Shown piece by piece: positions 1-12,661 of a stretch of 64,000 nt of DNA. This stretch comes from Allodiplogaster sudhausi. Taxonomy: Eukaryota; Nematoda; Chromadorea; Rhabditida; Diplogasteridae. A program made the position numbers and the translations under genes. The notes beneath the pieces are model-generated. The model saw only the letters and a list, made by a program, of their open reading frames with translations, was not told the DNA's origin and ran no database searches. The stretch spans positions 423,501 through 487,500 of the forward strand of contig CALZFC010000259.1 of assembly GCA_945643635.1 (NCBI GenBank), given 5' to 3'. Every line of letters starts with the position of its first letter. Within the stretch, counting starts at the first letter, position 1.

Positions 1-266
1 CTCCCCTTCCCTGTCTCTCTCTCAATCTCATTCGTCTCTCTCTCCCACTTTCTCTCTCTATCTCTCACGTTCTCTCTCGTTCTATTCTCTCTCTCTCGCT
101 CTCTCTCTCTTCCTTCCTCCCATTCTCTTCTCGGGAGGTAAACACTCTGCGAAGAAGGCGGAGATGCCTCTAATCATGCTCTGCGCTTCCGGCCGATTAT
201 CTTTCTTTCTTTGACCAGTTCTCTCTTTCTCTCGGACCCTCTCATCTTTATCTCTTTCACTCTTCT

Positions 267-297
<31 letters not shown>

Positions 298-475
298 CCT
301 CACTCTCTACCTCTTCTCTCTCTCACTTCTCTCTCTCTCACTCTCTCTCCCTCTCTCTCTCTGTCTCACTTCTCTCTCCCTCTCTCTCTTTCTCTCTCTC
401 TCGCTCTCTCTGTCTCTTCCCCATCTCCTCGTGCCGCGTCTGAAATCACTTTCATCGCCATGCACTGTCTATAGA
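1..475. repeat. (CT)n-rich low-complexity tract
   Basis: Pyrimidine-rich microsatellite with CTCTCT runs, broken near 130-210 by a non-repetitive patch in which I recognise no exon. From the tract to 1050 I see no gene, only AT-rich sequence and another CT tract at 961-1050 that leads straight into a splice acceptor. Confidence 0.9.
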
Positions 476-980
476 GTGTTCAGCTGATGCTCTTTCCCAT
501 GACAGTTCCACCCAGTCTGGACCGTGATCATCTTCAGACATCCCCCATTCCTCATTTCCACTAGAGAGTCCAGTGGTCACAAAGCCATGTACCTCTTCCC
601 CAGGCCTCCCCCCTAGGTCCTTTCTGCATTATCTTTTACTGTTTTGAAATGTTATGCTTGGAAAAACATTAGTATCTAATTCATGTATGTATTTAACATT
701 AAAAAAGAAATTATTTGACCGTGATTACACTAGAGTGTTTTTGATGGCAAATAATTCATTTGATACTACACTCCGTTTCCTGCTTATCAATCTCACATCA
801 GAGCGTCCTTATATCAGTCAATATAATCATCTATGTATGTACATATGTATGTAAATACGTACATCTGTATTTATTTGAGTGCACCTGATAACACGCGATT
901 TCTGACTTTCCCGTGTCTACTCTCGTTCTTTTACCTTCTTAAAGTTCATTCTACTTTATCTCTTGTACTCTCTCCCAGTT

Positions 981-1021
<41 letters not shown>

Positions 1022-1050
1022 ACGCTCTCTCTCTCTCTCTCCTCTTCCAG

Positions 1051-1636
1051 TGACCTCAACAGCTTGCGCAACTCGTTCCTGCCGGCCGTGTGGTTCCGCA
1101 TCGACGGCGGCATGAAGGACTACGCGCACGACTTTGTTGAGGTCAACTTTAAGCTCCGCCCACTTTATTTGGGTCAGCCTTAAGCTCCGCCCACCTGTCC
1201 ACTTTCATTTCAAACCCTCCCTTTAAATTCTCTAAAACAGAGAAAAAGTCTAGTAAATAATTTCTTGTGAGTTAATAAAAATGTTTGCAAATTAATATGT
1301 ATATAATTTTTTTAATATTTAAAAATCTCACAATCGGCCTGATACAACGATAAATTGTTAAATTGATAAAAATAGAGTTACGACACATTTTGCATGCGCT
1401 CGACTTCTGACTGACTTAAAAAGACTTTGAGAGATTTGTCCTTCCAGAGATTTATGAAAAACTGCGAATATGGTGTCAAGCTCAAATAGGAGTCTTTTAG
1501 TTGTGCGTAATGTTAGAAGCCCTAGCGCTGCATACGATTACGCTTATTGCCATCATTGAGCGTGTTCCTTGCATTATCGAGCCCTCTCTTCTTCTGGTTC
1601 CTCTCTCTCTGTCTCTCTCTTCGTCTCTCTCTCTCG

Positions 1637-1668
<32 letters not shown>

Positions 1669-1967
1669 TTCTCTCTCTCATACTCTTTCCCTCCATCCCT
1701 CCTTCTCTCTTTCTCTACTCTCTCCTCAACCCTCTGTCTGTCTAGTTTCCCATGATAGTTCACAGAAGACTCACAAGACAGACACAGCTTACTACCACTT
1801 CCTTTTTCTATTTCTATTCCTGATCCCTGCCGACCTAGACATTGAAATCCACAAGAATACACACACAAACACACACAAACACACGCATCCTGCTTTATAC
1901 ATAAATATATATACTATGCGGGACTTCTCTCCTTCTCTCTCTTCCTCTCTCTCTCTGTCTCTCTCTC

Positions 1968-2012
<45 letters not shown>

Positions 2013-4691
2013 ATTCGCTTGATCCTCTTATGGTGACCACCTTCGACCCCAGCATTTTCATCTCTCCTCCCTCCCTCTCTTTTCTCTCTCCCTACCCCTC
2101 TCTCTCTCTCTCTCACCTCTCTCGTCACCCTCTCTCTCCTTTCTCTCTCTCTCTCTTTTTCTCTCTCCATCTTTCTCTCTCTCCTCCCAGTCTCTCACTC
2201 ACACAGGGTCCCCTTTTATTGGCCTCAATCGAGAAAGATTAATGGGATGTTTGCAAAATCCGACAATTCACAATCTGAAAGCCTGCCCTATAATTTTCAC
2301 ATCGTTTGAGCTGAACACCCCGGCCTTCCTCCTCCATTATTTCCCTGACTCCTACTGTATCTACATACCTTGTCTAACAAAATAAATGCATATGTATGGA
2401 AGATGTTAAATATTTACCATTTGTTATTTTTAAGTTAAGCATTCTTTGGTGAAAATCGGTGTAGAAACTAGGTGGGAAAAATGTAATTTTCGAAATTTTA
2501 CTTATCTGATGTCACTGTTTAATAGTTCTCGTTGACCATGAGCAGTACTTCGTGATCTCTTCTCTCTCTTCCTCTCTTCTCTCTCTCTCTTCTCTCTCTC
2601 TTCTTCTCTCTTCTCTCTCTTTCTCTCTCTCTCTCTCTCGTCTCTCTCTCTCTCTTCCCTGTCTTCTCTTTCTCTCTCTTCTCTCTCTCTCTTCTGTCTC
2701 TCTCTTTCTCTTCCCCTCACATATTCATTCCCGCACCCTTACTCTCCCATATTGCTCCCCCTTCCCCTTTCAAGAGACTTGTGCTCGTTCCTCATTATGA
2801 CTGCATCTCTGCATGTGGCTGGTCCCACATTTGATCCGCTTATCCCTCACACCCATCGATACTTCTGTCTGGTTCCCTCTCTCTAATCTCCCTCTCCTCT
2901 TTCTTTCTCTCTCTCTCTCTCTCTCCCTCTCTCTCTCTCCCACTTCCTTTTCTGACACAATGCGCGTACAAAACAGTTGAAATGGCTGTGCCGCTTGCGC
3001 GCCTTTGATCTTTCTTGTTGTTGTTACCAGCGACATGGCGATGGCTATTGCGCTTGCCTTCTCTCTCTCTCTCACACTCTTCTCTCTCTCTCGCTCGCTG
3101 TCACTCAGTCGCTCTTACTATCTTCTTTATTTCTCTCGCTTTCTCTGACTCTTTCGCCTTCAACCACCCCCACCCACTCTTTTAAATCGTTTCCACTCTC
3201 TCTCTCCCGATGACCAGTTTTGTTGAACTGCCCAAATAGATCTCTCTCACAATCTAGTGCTCGCTCCCCTCAACCACTTTCACTCTGACTGCCCGTTCAC
3301 AGAGAAACGCATCTAATGTTCCTTTCCATTATTGGCCATTTTCCATTTTTTTTCGAAAAGAAAGTTAGTTCCGGTGGTTCTGCGTCGCAACTGCTGCCTA
3401 AATACTGAGTTTTGACTTTGTTCTCTTGTTAGCATTGCGTCCGCTGTCTTCATTGTAAAAAAAAATTAAATTTACAAATGAAGTAGAATTTATACACTAA
3501 ATGCCTCAATTTTTAGAAGTTTGTTAGAAATTGGCGGGAAGAAGAAAAATTTAAATTTTTTCCGAATCTCAGCTGACCTCCAAGACGATTCCGTCGATTG
3601 CACTCGGCGTCGGCATCGGCCTCGTGGTGCTCGCGGTGCTCCTCGCCGGCTTAGCTTACTACTGCATCCGGAGACGAGCGGCCAACAGTAATAAGGTTTG
3701 TTTTATCTTCAATTAATTAATTAATCTATTCGTTAATTTTTTTAAATAAAAAAATTAATACGTTTATTTTAATTATCAAAATATGTTTTTTTAAATCTTG
3801 CTGAAAACAAGCTGTAAGCATATTACTGTGCTTATGTTTACCAGAGTTTATTGCTAGTATGCATTACGCACTTTAGCTTTGGCCGGGCGTATCTGTATTA
3901 GAGGTTATAGATGCGCTCGTATACAAAGTATGTTCATCATAAATAAGCATGTTTCTCTCGTTCCATTTCTTTTCTTCTTCGCCATATGTCTAGCTTCTTT
4001 CTCGCTGAGTCTTCAGCCTGACCATGTCCTTATTGCCCTACGCATTGACATCTTTTGAAGTAGTCTATTGGTACCTGCGATGAGAAGAGATGAGAATGTA
4101 ATGCAGTACATACATACATATGTACATACATATGTATATGAATTGGATTGGAAGAATTTATGAAGAAAAAAATCTCTTTTTTTATAGTATGAACAGCAGT
4201 TATATCTCATTTTAAATAAACTTTTTTTTCCTAGGTCGCCGACTACCTCCCGAGTAGCAGCAGCGGAGGCCTCTCGGGCGACTCGCCCGTCGTCAGCGAT
4301 TCGCAGCACAGCCCCGCTGTCCTCAAGGCACACTCGCCGATCGTCGAGCGTGGCGCCGCCCTTCACACGCCCGTACAACCCGCAGAGTCTAGGGTGCGCA
4401 TAATGTTTTTGAAGCCAACGAGTCTAGGGTGCGCTATAGATTTTGCACTCTTGCGGTACGATTACAAAGGTGAGGAAAATCTAAAACAAAAAAACTTAAT
4501 TACGCATGAGCTTCGTGTTGCCTTTGCAGGAGAACCTGCACTGGCAGAGCGACACGCTGCGCGCCGAGACGCGACATAACCGGCCGCCGGCGTCGTCTGG
4601 CCGATCGACGCCAGCTTCGGCGCCGGCGCCAAATCTGGCATCGCCCGCGCCCAAGCCAGCGCCTCCCGAGGACGACAACACGTGGACATAA
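1051..4691 (+). CDS. CD36/scavenger receptor class B family protein, C-terminal part (gene 1)
   Basis: Four phase-compatible exons: 1051-1141, 3573-3695, 4235-4393 and 4530-4691 (TAA stop). The first carries the pre-membrane CD36-type block with FLPAVWFRIDGG, aligning with [11 protein letters not shown] in the second CD36 gene of this window. The second is the C-terminal transmembrane helix (ALGVGIGLVVLAVLLAGLAYY) followed by a basic stop-transfer CIRRR. The last two encode a Ser/Pro/Ala-rich cytoplasmic tail of about 106 residues, much longer than the few residues in vertebrate CD36. CD36 proteins are two-pass membrane receptors or transporters for lipids and lipoproteins. The ectodomain exons should lie before the window start. 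All junctions use GT-AG. The donor at 4394 is copied 35 bp downstream, so the second site would shift frame. Family confident, substrate unknown. Confidence 0.78.
1142..3572. repeat. Large CT-rich intron
   Basis: Intron of the first CD36 gene, dominated by (CT)n at about 1585-1735, 1925-2190, 2549-2720, 2875-2945 and 3060-3215. Open frames of 60-230 codons here read only Ser/Leu or Arg/Glu repeats and are not genes. No exon, RNA gene or element recognised. Confidence 0.85.
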
Positions 4692-5216
4692 GAGGAGGGC
4701 CTCGTAGTAGCCACGCCACTTACTCTTTTTTTTTGCAGAGAGCAGCGCAGAACACACACGGGTCTATAGAGGAGGAATTTTTTTGATCAATGTTTTCGAA
4801 ACTTAAAAAAAAATTTTCAAGCCTATATATCTATGTATTTAGAGGATTTTTTAGGGATACTTATTATTTGGCGCTAAATCTTCTCAAGTATATCTTGGAC
4901 TATGCTCTGTTAATCATATCCACCGGTTTCCTTTTTCAATATTTTGCTTGGATTGGGCTGATTTAAAAAATTAAGGAAAAATTTTATTATGCTTGTGTGT
5001 TATGGCAATGGTTCTGTATTGAAAAAATATTTCTCTCTCTCGTACTTCCTTTCTCTCCGTCTCTTCAGCAATCCCTTATTGTCAGCCATTTTTCTTTATC
5101 GTTGTTTGTTGATGAGTACGTCTTTAAAAAAATCTTTGGCTTATAGTGACGTGACCTAAGTCGATTATTCAGCCCTATTCGCTGACAATTAATTGGTTAT
5201 AATTTACTTAAATCTG

Positions 5217-5860
5217 CACACAGCGCAGATAGCTCAGAAATATTGGCACGCTAAGAATAGTTCAGTTTGATAGTTCGCCCTCGCCGTACTATCATGCCAG
5301 CCGACTGTGAACTATCAGGGCTAAAGTGAACTATCGTTTACTCGCTCCTTCCTCTCGCCCTGACCTGCTCGCAGTCCAATATAAATGTGCAGTCGAAAAA
5401 GGCCGGCTGATGTCGGTTGCGCTATGTTCTTTGGGTAACTTGCATCTTCAGTAACTTAGTGACGTTGTCGGCTCAATACTGGGTGGCCGACGCCTCTGCG
5501 GCTGCCTGAACAGCTTCAGCTACTGAAGCTGGCAGAAGAAGTAAAGACTATTTCGGCGGGCAGCTGTCTGTGGGTATTTTTTTTGTGGAGTACGATCGTG
5601 AGTATTATGGCGAAGATGGGATTTTTGGAAGAATCAGTGAGCGAATGAGGAGGCGAAATCAAGCAGATGGTATGGGGGCAATGCCCAGTGGGTTGCGCGC
5701 AATAGTTCGGTCTCGCTGAACTATCATGTCATACTATATAGCTCTCTTTAACAGAACTATCGATAGTAGCGTCAGGGTTACCTATTTAGTTCTGGTGGAA
5801 ATTGGTAACTAAATAGTTCTGCCTGATAGTTCGGCTTTGCAATACTATCTGCGCTGTGTG
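5217..5860. mobile_element. MITE-like element with 16 bp perfect TIRs
   Basis: The 16 bp cacacagcgcagatag at 5217-5232 is exactly inverted at 5845-5860. The 644 bp between is studded with the motif GAACTAT/ATAGTTC in both orientations, as expected of subterminal transposase-binding repeats. It has no coding capacity, and I see no convincing target-site duplication. It sits between two CD36-family genes; the rest of 4692-7984 shows nothing recognisable. Confidence 0.6.
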
Positions 5861-7230
5861 TGTTAGTATGCTCCCTCTTACCCACCTTGTCTCTCATTAC
5901 ATACCTTACCTTTATTTATCATTTATAGAATGTTTTATTTAGGAGTTTTTGTTCACTTTGACTATCGTTATTTTCTTTTGTAATAAAACTAGTAAAAGAA
6001 AACTGTTCCACAGCCCACCAATTCGTTCTTATTCAATGTTTTCCAATGTTTGACCAGTTTTCGTCCATTTAAAAATTTGACATAAATAATTTGATCGTTA
6101 TAATATTACCTTTTTCTTCTTTATTTCTTCGCTTTTGGTAATGAAATGTTAGCAAACTTCTACTTCTTGCAATCAAAAAATAAAATTCTAAACCAATACA
6201 ATCGTCATTATGTCAGTACTCAAAGAAATTATAAATATTATTTCTAATTCAAAATTGTTTGAAATCGTTTCGCAACACGGCGGTTTAAAGAGCAGTCTGC
6301 TCATTATCTTGTTTATCACATTCACACGGTTGATACGTTGTCACTGCGCCGTGGTTCTTATTGTCAGAAACTTAAAGTTTTTTTTATCTCATACACACGC
6401 ATTGTTTGGAGGGACTAAACTTGTAACTCTCCCTTTGCAGTAGAGCATTGTCACAATGACAATGACAATGATGACAATCCCTGTCACAATAACACTTTGG
6501 CTATAAAAGTAGGGTGATCATTGAAATATTTATGTGAGTTTTCAAATTGCCCTTCGCACGCTCATGCTGAGCATAACGTCTTCAAAGTGAGGCTTTGTGA
6601 AAAAAAATTATCTCTATATCGGAAGATAACACGTGCTTAATCCAAGAGGAGACGGAATCGTCCAAGACATTCGAATTTGCAAATCACATGCTTTCAGATG
6701 TTTAAATTCGAATTCTTATATATTTTTGGAGAAGAGTCCCTTCGACGGTTTTAGCTATACGTACTATTATATCATCCTGCCGATGTAGATGATAATCTCG
6801 ATTTACAACTGTTCACAGTGAAATTCTCTCACAAGATTTTTTTTTCTCATGCTTTCGCGGTTTTTTATAACACGTGTGGTCACATCACATATTTAATTGT
6901 GTAATAAATTATTATTAGAAGTTAAGTCTACGCAAGCTGACAATGAGCTGTTTTTTTCTTTATCCGTATTCCTCAATTTTACTGTGCTTTCTCATATGAT
7001 TTTTTTTTAACAAACCGGTGTTCTTCGAAAAAAAAAACCCAGTAATGTTAATCCGATGAAGGGTTTCATATTTTCCTACATAGCTGGCAGATTATCCTCT
7101 TTTTTTGTTTAAACTAAAGCATTCATATTACGTTACTTTAGCAAGTGTTCACCTTTTAAAGTTCTTTTAATTCATTATATTATTGAAACATGCAGTATTT
7201 CTTTATTATAGTTAATGCGAAAAAGTTTTG

Positions 7231-7257
7231 TAGAATTGCATAATCGCAATTCTACAA
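7231..7257. repeat. Short perfect hairpin
   Basis: tgtagaattgc, a 6 nt-class loop, then gcaattctaca, in AT-rich intergenic DNA. No poly-T tail, so no evidence that it is an RNA gene. Confidence 0.45.
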
Positions 7258-7965
7258 TCTTATAATCAAGAAATACATACATTCATCGTAATTCCGTGTG
7301 CACGGTACAGTAAGGTAAAATCGTGACCCTAGTTATTGTGCACTATTATATAGGAGTTTGAATTTAGGAGGAAATTAGGAGCAATTCCTCCAGCACGGAA
7401 GAGGAGAGAGAAAAAATCGTCTTTCTATGATAATCACACTACAAGTAGTGGGTGAAATAACAGGAGTCATTCATTTTATTCATCAGTAAAATAAAAAGGA
7501 TAATTCAACAACAACAATTAATGTCTTTGGTATTATCAATTTGTTGTTGTTGACCTGTCGTTTTTCCCTATTTCTCTAACCATTCTCTCACCCTCTCCTC
7601 CTCCCTGCACTTTTCATGTAATAGTTTATTTTATCATGCATATTTTTTCTTGAATGCTATCATCTTGCTAAAGATAACCGTTCAGTTCCACACTTATTGT
7701 TTTCTTCCCGCTGTTCCAGTGTTTGGTGACTGCTTACTGTCTGGTTTCCTTCATAAATTTGTTTATGTTTTTAATTTTTTTTACGTTTATTAAGGTTTCG
7801 TACTTAATTCTTGGTTTTTTTTCCATAACAGTACTTTAAAATGTTTTTAAATGTACTACCTTATTCAGAAGGAACTTAAATAAGACGAAAACAGGACATT
7901 TCGAAGCAACATAAATGTTATTAATGTTGAAGGATGTTTGAAAAAGAAAAAAAAGAAATCTTATT

Positions 7966-7987
7966 TTTGTTTTACTCTTAGGACATG
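7966..7987 (+). promoter_or_regulatory. 3' splice acceptor 3 nt before the start codon of CD36 gene 2
   Basis: A pyrimidine-rich stretch ends in cttag, three bases before ATG. This suits either a 5'UTR intron or a spliced-leader trans-splice site, both usual in nematodes. The collagen in this window shows the same arrangement. Sequence alone cannot separate the two. Confidence 0.4.
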
Positions 7988-10900
7988 TCGTCTCCGCTGA
8001 GTTATCATCACCATCGCTACGGGACCACGTACCAGAGTTCAAATCTTCGTCACCAGAAGATCTATCTGGCGGCGGCTGGCGTCCTGCTGTTCGCGTCGCT
8101 TCTCTGCCTCATCAATCGACTCGTGCTCGCCATCATTCGATCGCAACTTCCGCTTCGGTTCGTACTTGAAATATAAGCCTAAAAATTATAAAATAATAAA
8201 ATTTATAAGCAAAACTGATGGCTTCTTATCCAATGAATAGAAATTATCGACTTTTTTCAACAGTCCCATTCGCTCCCTATACGCAGAATAATGTATCATT
8301 AAAAAAATGTATTAGTTGGTTGATGGTCATATTGGCGAATATTGCATTTGGAATCCTCTGATTGTGAGTCGCTCGCCAAACCTCCTCGGTAGCAAGATAT
8401 CATCGTATCCCTTTGATCGATTCGATTTATTTGATTAGCGTTGTGCCCGCTTGAATTTCGACATTGTAATTATTATTACAATTGTATCTTTCGTTCTTTT
8501 TTTCCACAAGGAAAATTCATGAAAAAATGCTACAAAATAAAAAAAATAAATAAATAAAAATAAAAATATACAAAGATAAACCATTAGGCGTTAAGCGGAT
8601 GGCTCGCTCACCGAGATGACTGCATTTTGGGTGCGTCCGCCGGCCGACGAATCCTACCACTTCTACTTCTTCAACATCACGAATGTCGACGAGGTACTCT
8701 ACGAAGGCGCGCCACCACGCTTCGTGGAAGTAGGACCATATTTTTACAGGTAATCTCACTCTCACTCTGAGTCTCTCTCTCTCTGTCTCTCTCTCCTTAT
8801 ATTTCTTTCTCTCCTTCCTCTTTCTCTCTCTTCCTATCTCTCTTTATCTATCTCTATGTCTTTCTCTATCGCTTCCTCTCTCTCTCTCTCGCTCTCTCTC
8901 TTTCTCTCTCTTGCTCTTGCCGTAAATTTTCAACTCTCTCCTTTTCAATCAACGCTCTCTTTGCTCTCCGCTGCTTTTACGCCCTCCATTTTTATCTCTT
9001 GTCAATATTATAAACTACTATGTATCAATGCATTAATATTTATAGCTACTGTAGTTCTCACAATATTTTAGGGCCGAACAAGTGAAGGAGCACCTCGAAT
9101 GGCTGGACGGCGACACGAAGATTGCCTACCGTAACCGGCGTCGTTGGTGGTTCGACGGAGCGCGTTCATGCTCGACTTGTGATGCGCGAGACGTGGTGAT
9201 GCTGCCGAATATGGCATATGCTGTCAGTGGAAGATCCAATCGATTATTCCGTAAATTTTTCGCTGGGCCGTAAAGTCTAATTTCATGATAACATACTTTA
9301 CGGCCCAGCGAAAAATTTACTGTACCATTCATTGATTCTTATTTTACCTTTATTATTCACACTTATTGTTAGACTTATTGATCTACTTTAAAGGAGCCAA
9401 AACTCAAGCACATGAATTCGCACCCCTTTATGCCTGACCATGAGCAAACGGCGAGAGAGAGAGATAGAGAGAGACGCGATGAGAAAGTTCGCGAAAAATT
9501 CAAATAGATTACGGTTGATTTTGGCGCGTGCTATTTTAAAGGCCATGATCTACATTCGCTACCACCAAAAGGTGACGGCGTACGTCGTGGCAATGCTGGA
9601 CGGCCTGCTGCTGCTCACTGGCTCGGCGCCATTTCGGTTTTAAAAATTTGATCATTAAATTAATATTATTTACAAGAAGTACACACAGTATATATACATA
9701 AAAAATTTTTACTCCAACTAACATACAATTATTTATGCAAGGCAATATTTGCCGACTTTTTTTACACTACAGAAGGAGTCTAATGAGATGTGTCGTCAAA
9801 AATTCTGTCACAGGTAGTTTTGTGGTGCAAGCTGGAAATGATAGGTAAGGAGAAATAATACTAGTTGCTTTGCTCAACTTTGGCCATTTACTATGCTCTG
9901 GAAAGGAAACATGGACCGTACATGCATACATAGAGTTATTCAAATAAGATAAGATGATTGAATCCTTTAAAAAAATTAAATCTTTGCACGTTGCCAGATT
10001 TAATCTTGGCACTTTGCCAGATTTAATCTAGTGACGTTGCTAGATTTAATCTTGGCTCGTTGCCAGCTTGGTGCGCGTCGGCGACGTCCTCTTTGACGGC
10101 ACGCCCGATCCGCTGGTGGCGCTGCAGTCGAGCCAGCTGACGGCGGAGGTGCTGCGGCGGTTCGGCAGCGTCAAGGAGAGCCGGCTGTTTGGCGTGCGAC
10201 TCGCGCTCGACTTTGACCGCGCAGCCTACTTTCCGGGCGTTAGACTTGAATATTGACTTTTTTTATTGGTTTATTAAAAAAAAATGCTGATTTATTAATA
10301 AAAATTTTGATGTATTCATTTCAATCGAGTAATTAACTCACAATCAGTCACTTTTTACACATTAATGATTTATTTATTGATTTGGAAAAATAAATTATGT
10401 CTGTCAAACCTTACATTTATTACACATTAATTATTGATTTATTGATTTCAAAAACCTATTAAATCTGTCAATTCATTCATTTATTAAGCGCTCTATTTTA
10501 ACATGTCAATTAGAAAAGAAAGATGAATCAGGCAAAAACCCTTGAGCGAGCCGATTTAATGCACTACTTCAGGTCAATTTGACTTCTTAATACCGGCTAA
10601 GGAAAAAATGATAAGTTCCTTTTCCGAAATAATGTTAAGAATTAAATAGTTATCGGGTTCGTGGTTGAATGTATACAATTCCCGCTTTGCCGTAATTTTT
10701 TTAAAGCAATCTATGAACTTTCCATTTGTAAAGAAACAAAATTACCGAGTGGCTCCCTGACGGTGGTTTTCATGTCGTCATTACGGATATAAGTTCTCGA
10801 TTCACTGCCGGCATGAATTCGTATCATTTACTGCGCCTATTGCGTTAAAGTTATCTATGAATAAGGTTCAAAGAAGGATAGAATTATCGACGATAGTACA

Positions 10901-12629
10901 TGTGTTATAATGTTACCTATAGTGATACTTTATAATGTTATTTGTAAAGATACTTTATAATGTTACATGTGTTGATACTTTTTAAATACACACAAGTTCC
11001 CTTTAATCTTCAGTACAACGGCACGCACGATGAGATCGCTGTGGCGTTCACTGGCCAGGATGACGTCACGAGGGCGATGCATGCTTATTCATATGCTGGC
11101 CATCGCAAGATGCCGTGGATCGACGGCGACGCTGGCCAAGTCGAGGGCATCAGTGGTGAGAAAGGAGGTGGAAGGGAGAAGGAGGTAGGGGAGAGAGAGA
11201 AAATGAAAGTGTGAGAAAGAGTGCGAGAGAGAGCGAGAGAGGGAGAGAGTCATAGAGAGAGGGAGTGAAGGAGAAAAAGAGAGGAAGAGAGAGGGAGAGA
11301 GTGGGAGAGAGAGGGAGAGAGTAGGGAGAGAGATAGAAAGAAAGAACAGGGTAGTTGAGTGAGAGAAAGTTATTCATTTATGTATTTATGTAGGCGGAAA
11401 GGTCGCGTAAATCAGAGGAAACGTTCATACCATACAAACATATGTGTCTAAAATCATATGATTCATTTAATAACAGTGAAAACTAAAAAAAAAACAAAAT
11501 AGGACTCATGAGGAAATGAGAAAATGAAGGTGATTGATTGTGAAAAGGGATTGAATTCAATGTTAGCGATAATCAAGAGCCAAGGAGAGAATTAAACAGA
11601 AAATATGAGTTCAAATTTATAATATTGTATTGCATGCCTTTATAACCACCGGGGCATTAAATCCCTCCTTTCACAATTGAAGAGAAGTGTGTAATATCTA
11701 ATGTTCTAACAAGTACGATATTGAATTCAATAAAAGGTGAGTAAAAGATATAAATTTTATTTTATTTATTTTTACACTTTCAGATGGATCCTTCGTTGGG
11801 CTCGGCCTCACGACTGCTGACAATTTTCGCGTCTTTCAGCTCACCTACCTTGGCAGGTGAGCGAATTGAGAATTTTGGCGGCTATTTTAATGCCCTTTAT
11901 TTGTTTATGAATTCAATGAATTAGTTTTTTTTATGCTTGTAAACAACAATAGAAAACTGTTGTTTTTAAATATTATCTTATGGATTTATTAATTACTTTT
12001 TTTCTCTCAAATACTTCGTGGCAAAGCAATTCTCAAAACTGCTTTGCGGTGAAAAGCGCTGACGGGTGAAAACAGTGGAAAAGCGCCATGCTTGCGAGGA
12101 AAGATCGAGAACATATTGAGAGAATATAACTGGAAAAGTGTTTTGCTTCAAGTTATGAGTCTTTCCTGTACACATGTATGTATGTACATACGTCGTAAAC
12201 ACCGCTATCCCTCGTCCATTTCGCTCTGTTTCTTTGGCACTGTCTTTCTACATAGATAGCACTCGTTGTGATATGCTGCATCGTTATAACGAACCACTAA
12301 CCACAAAAGTGTGTACCGGGTGTGACCAGGAGCCTTTACCCCCCCCCCCCCCTCTATATTTTTTCCCTCGCGCTATTCCCCATAATCTTTCTTCTGCTTT
12401 CTCTCTCTCTCTCTCTCTCTCTTAATTTCTCGAATATTCCAACTCCATAGCAGAACTTTCTCCATCATACCGGCACAAGCTTGTCAAGAAGTTCAGTTAA
12501 ACTTTATAGACCGAAGCAAACGTTCTCCAGCGCACACTGCACTTTCACTTTCACCGAGCAATTACTGCTTCTGCTATGAAGTTGTGACGAGATGAGAGTG
12601 CTAGAGAGATGGAGAGAAGGAGAGGGAGA

Positions 12630-12661
<32 letters not shown>

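Noticed and set aside
1497..2242. Ser/Leu-rich and Arg/Glu-rich ORFs in CT tracts (also 2502-2800, 15260-15866, 20182-20784, 29563-30153, 41939-42414, 55559-55918)
   Set aside because: Translations of (CT)n/(GA)n microsatellites; no start context, domains or splice structure.
4385..4435. Alternative donor adding codons to CD36 gene 1
   Set aside because: The duplicated donor gagtctagggtgcgc is offset by 35 bp, so its use would shift the frame of the tail; the first donor gives a clean junction.
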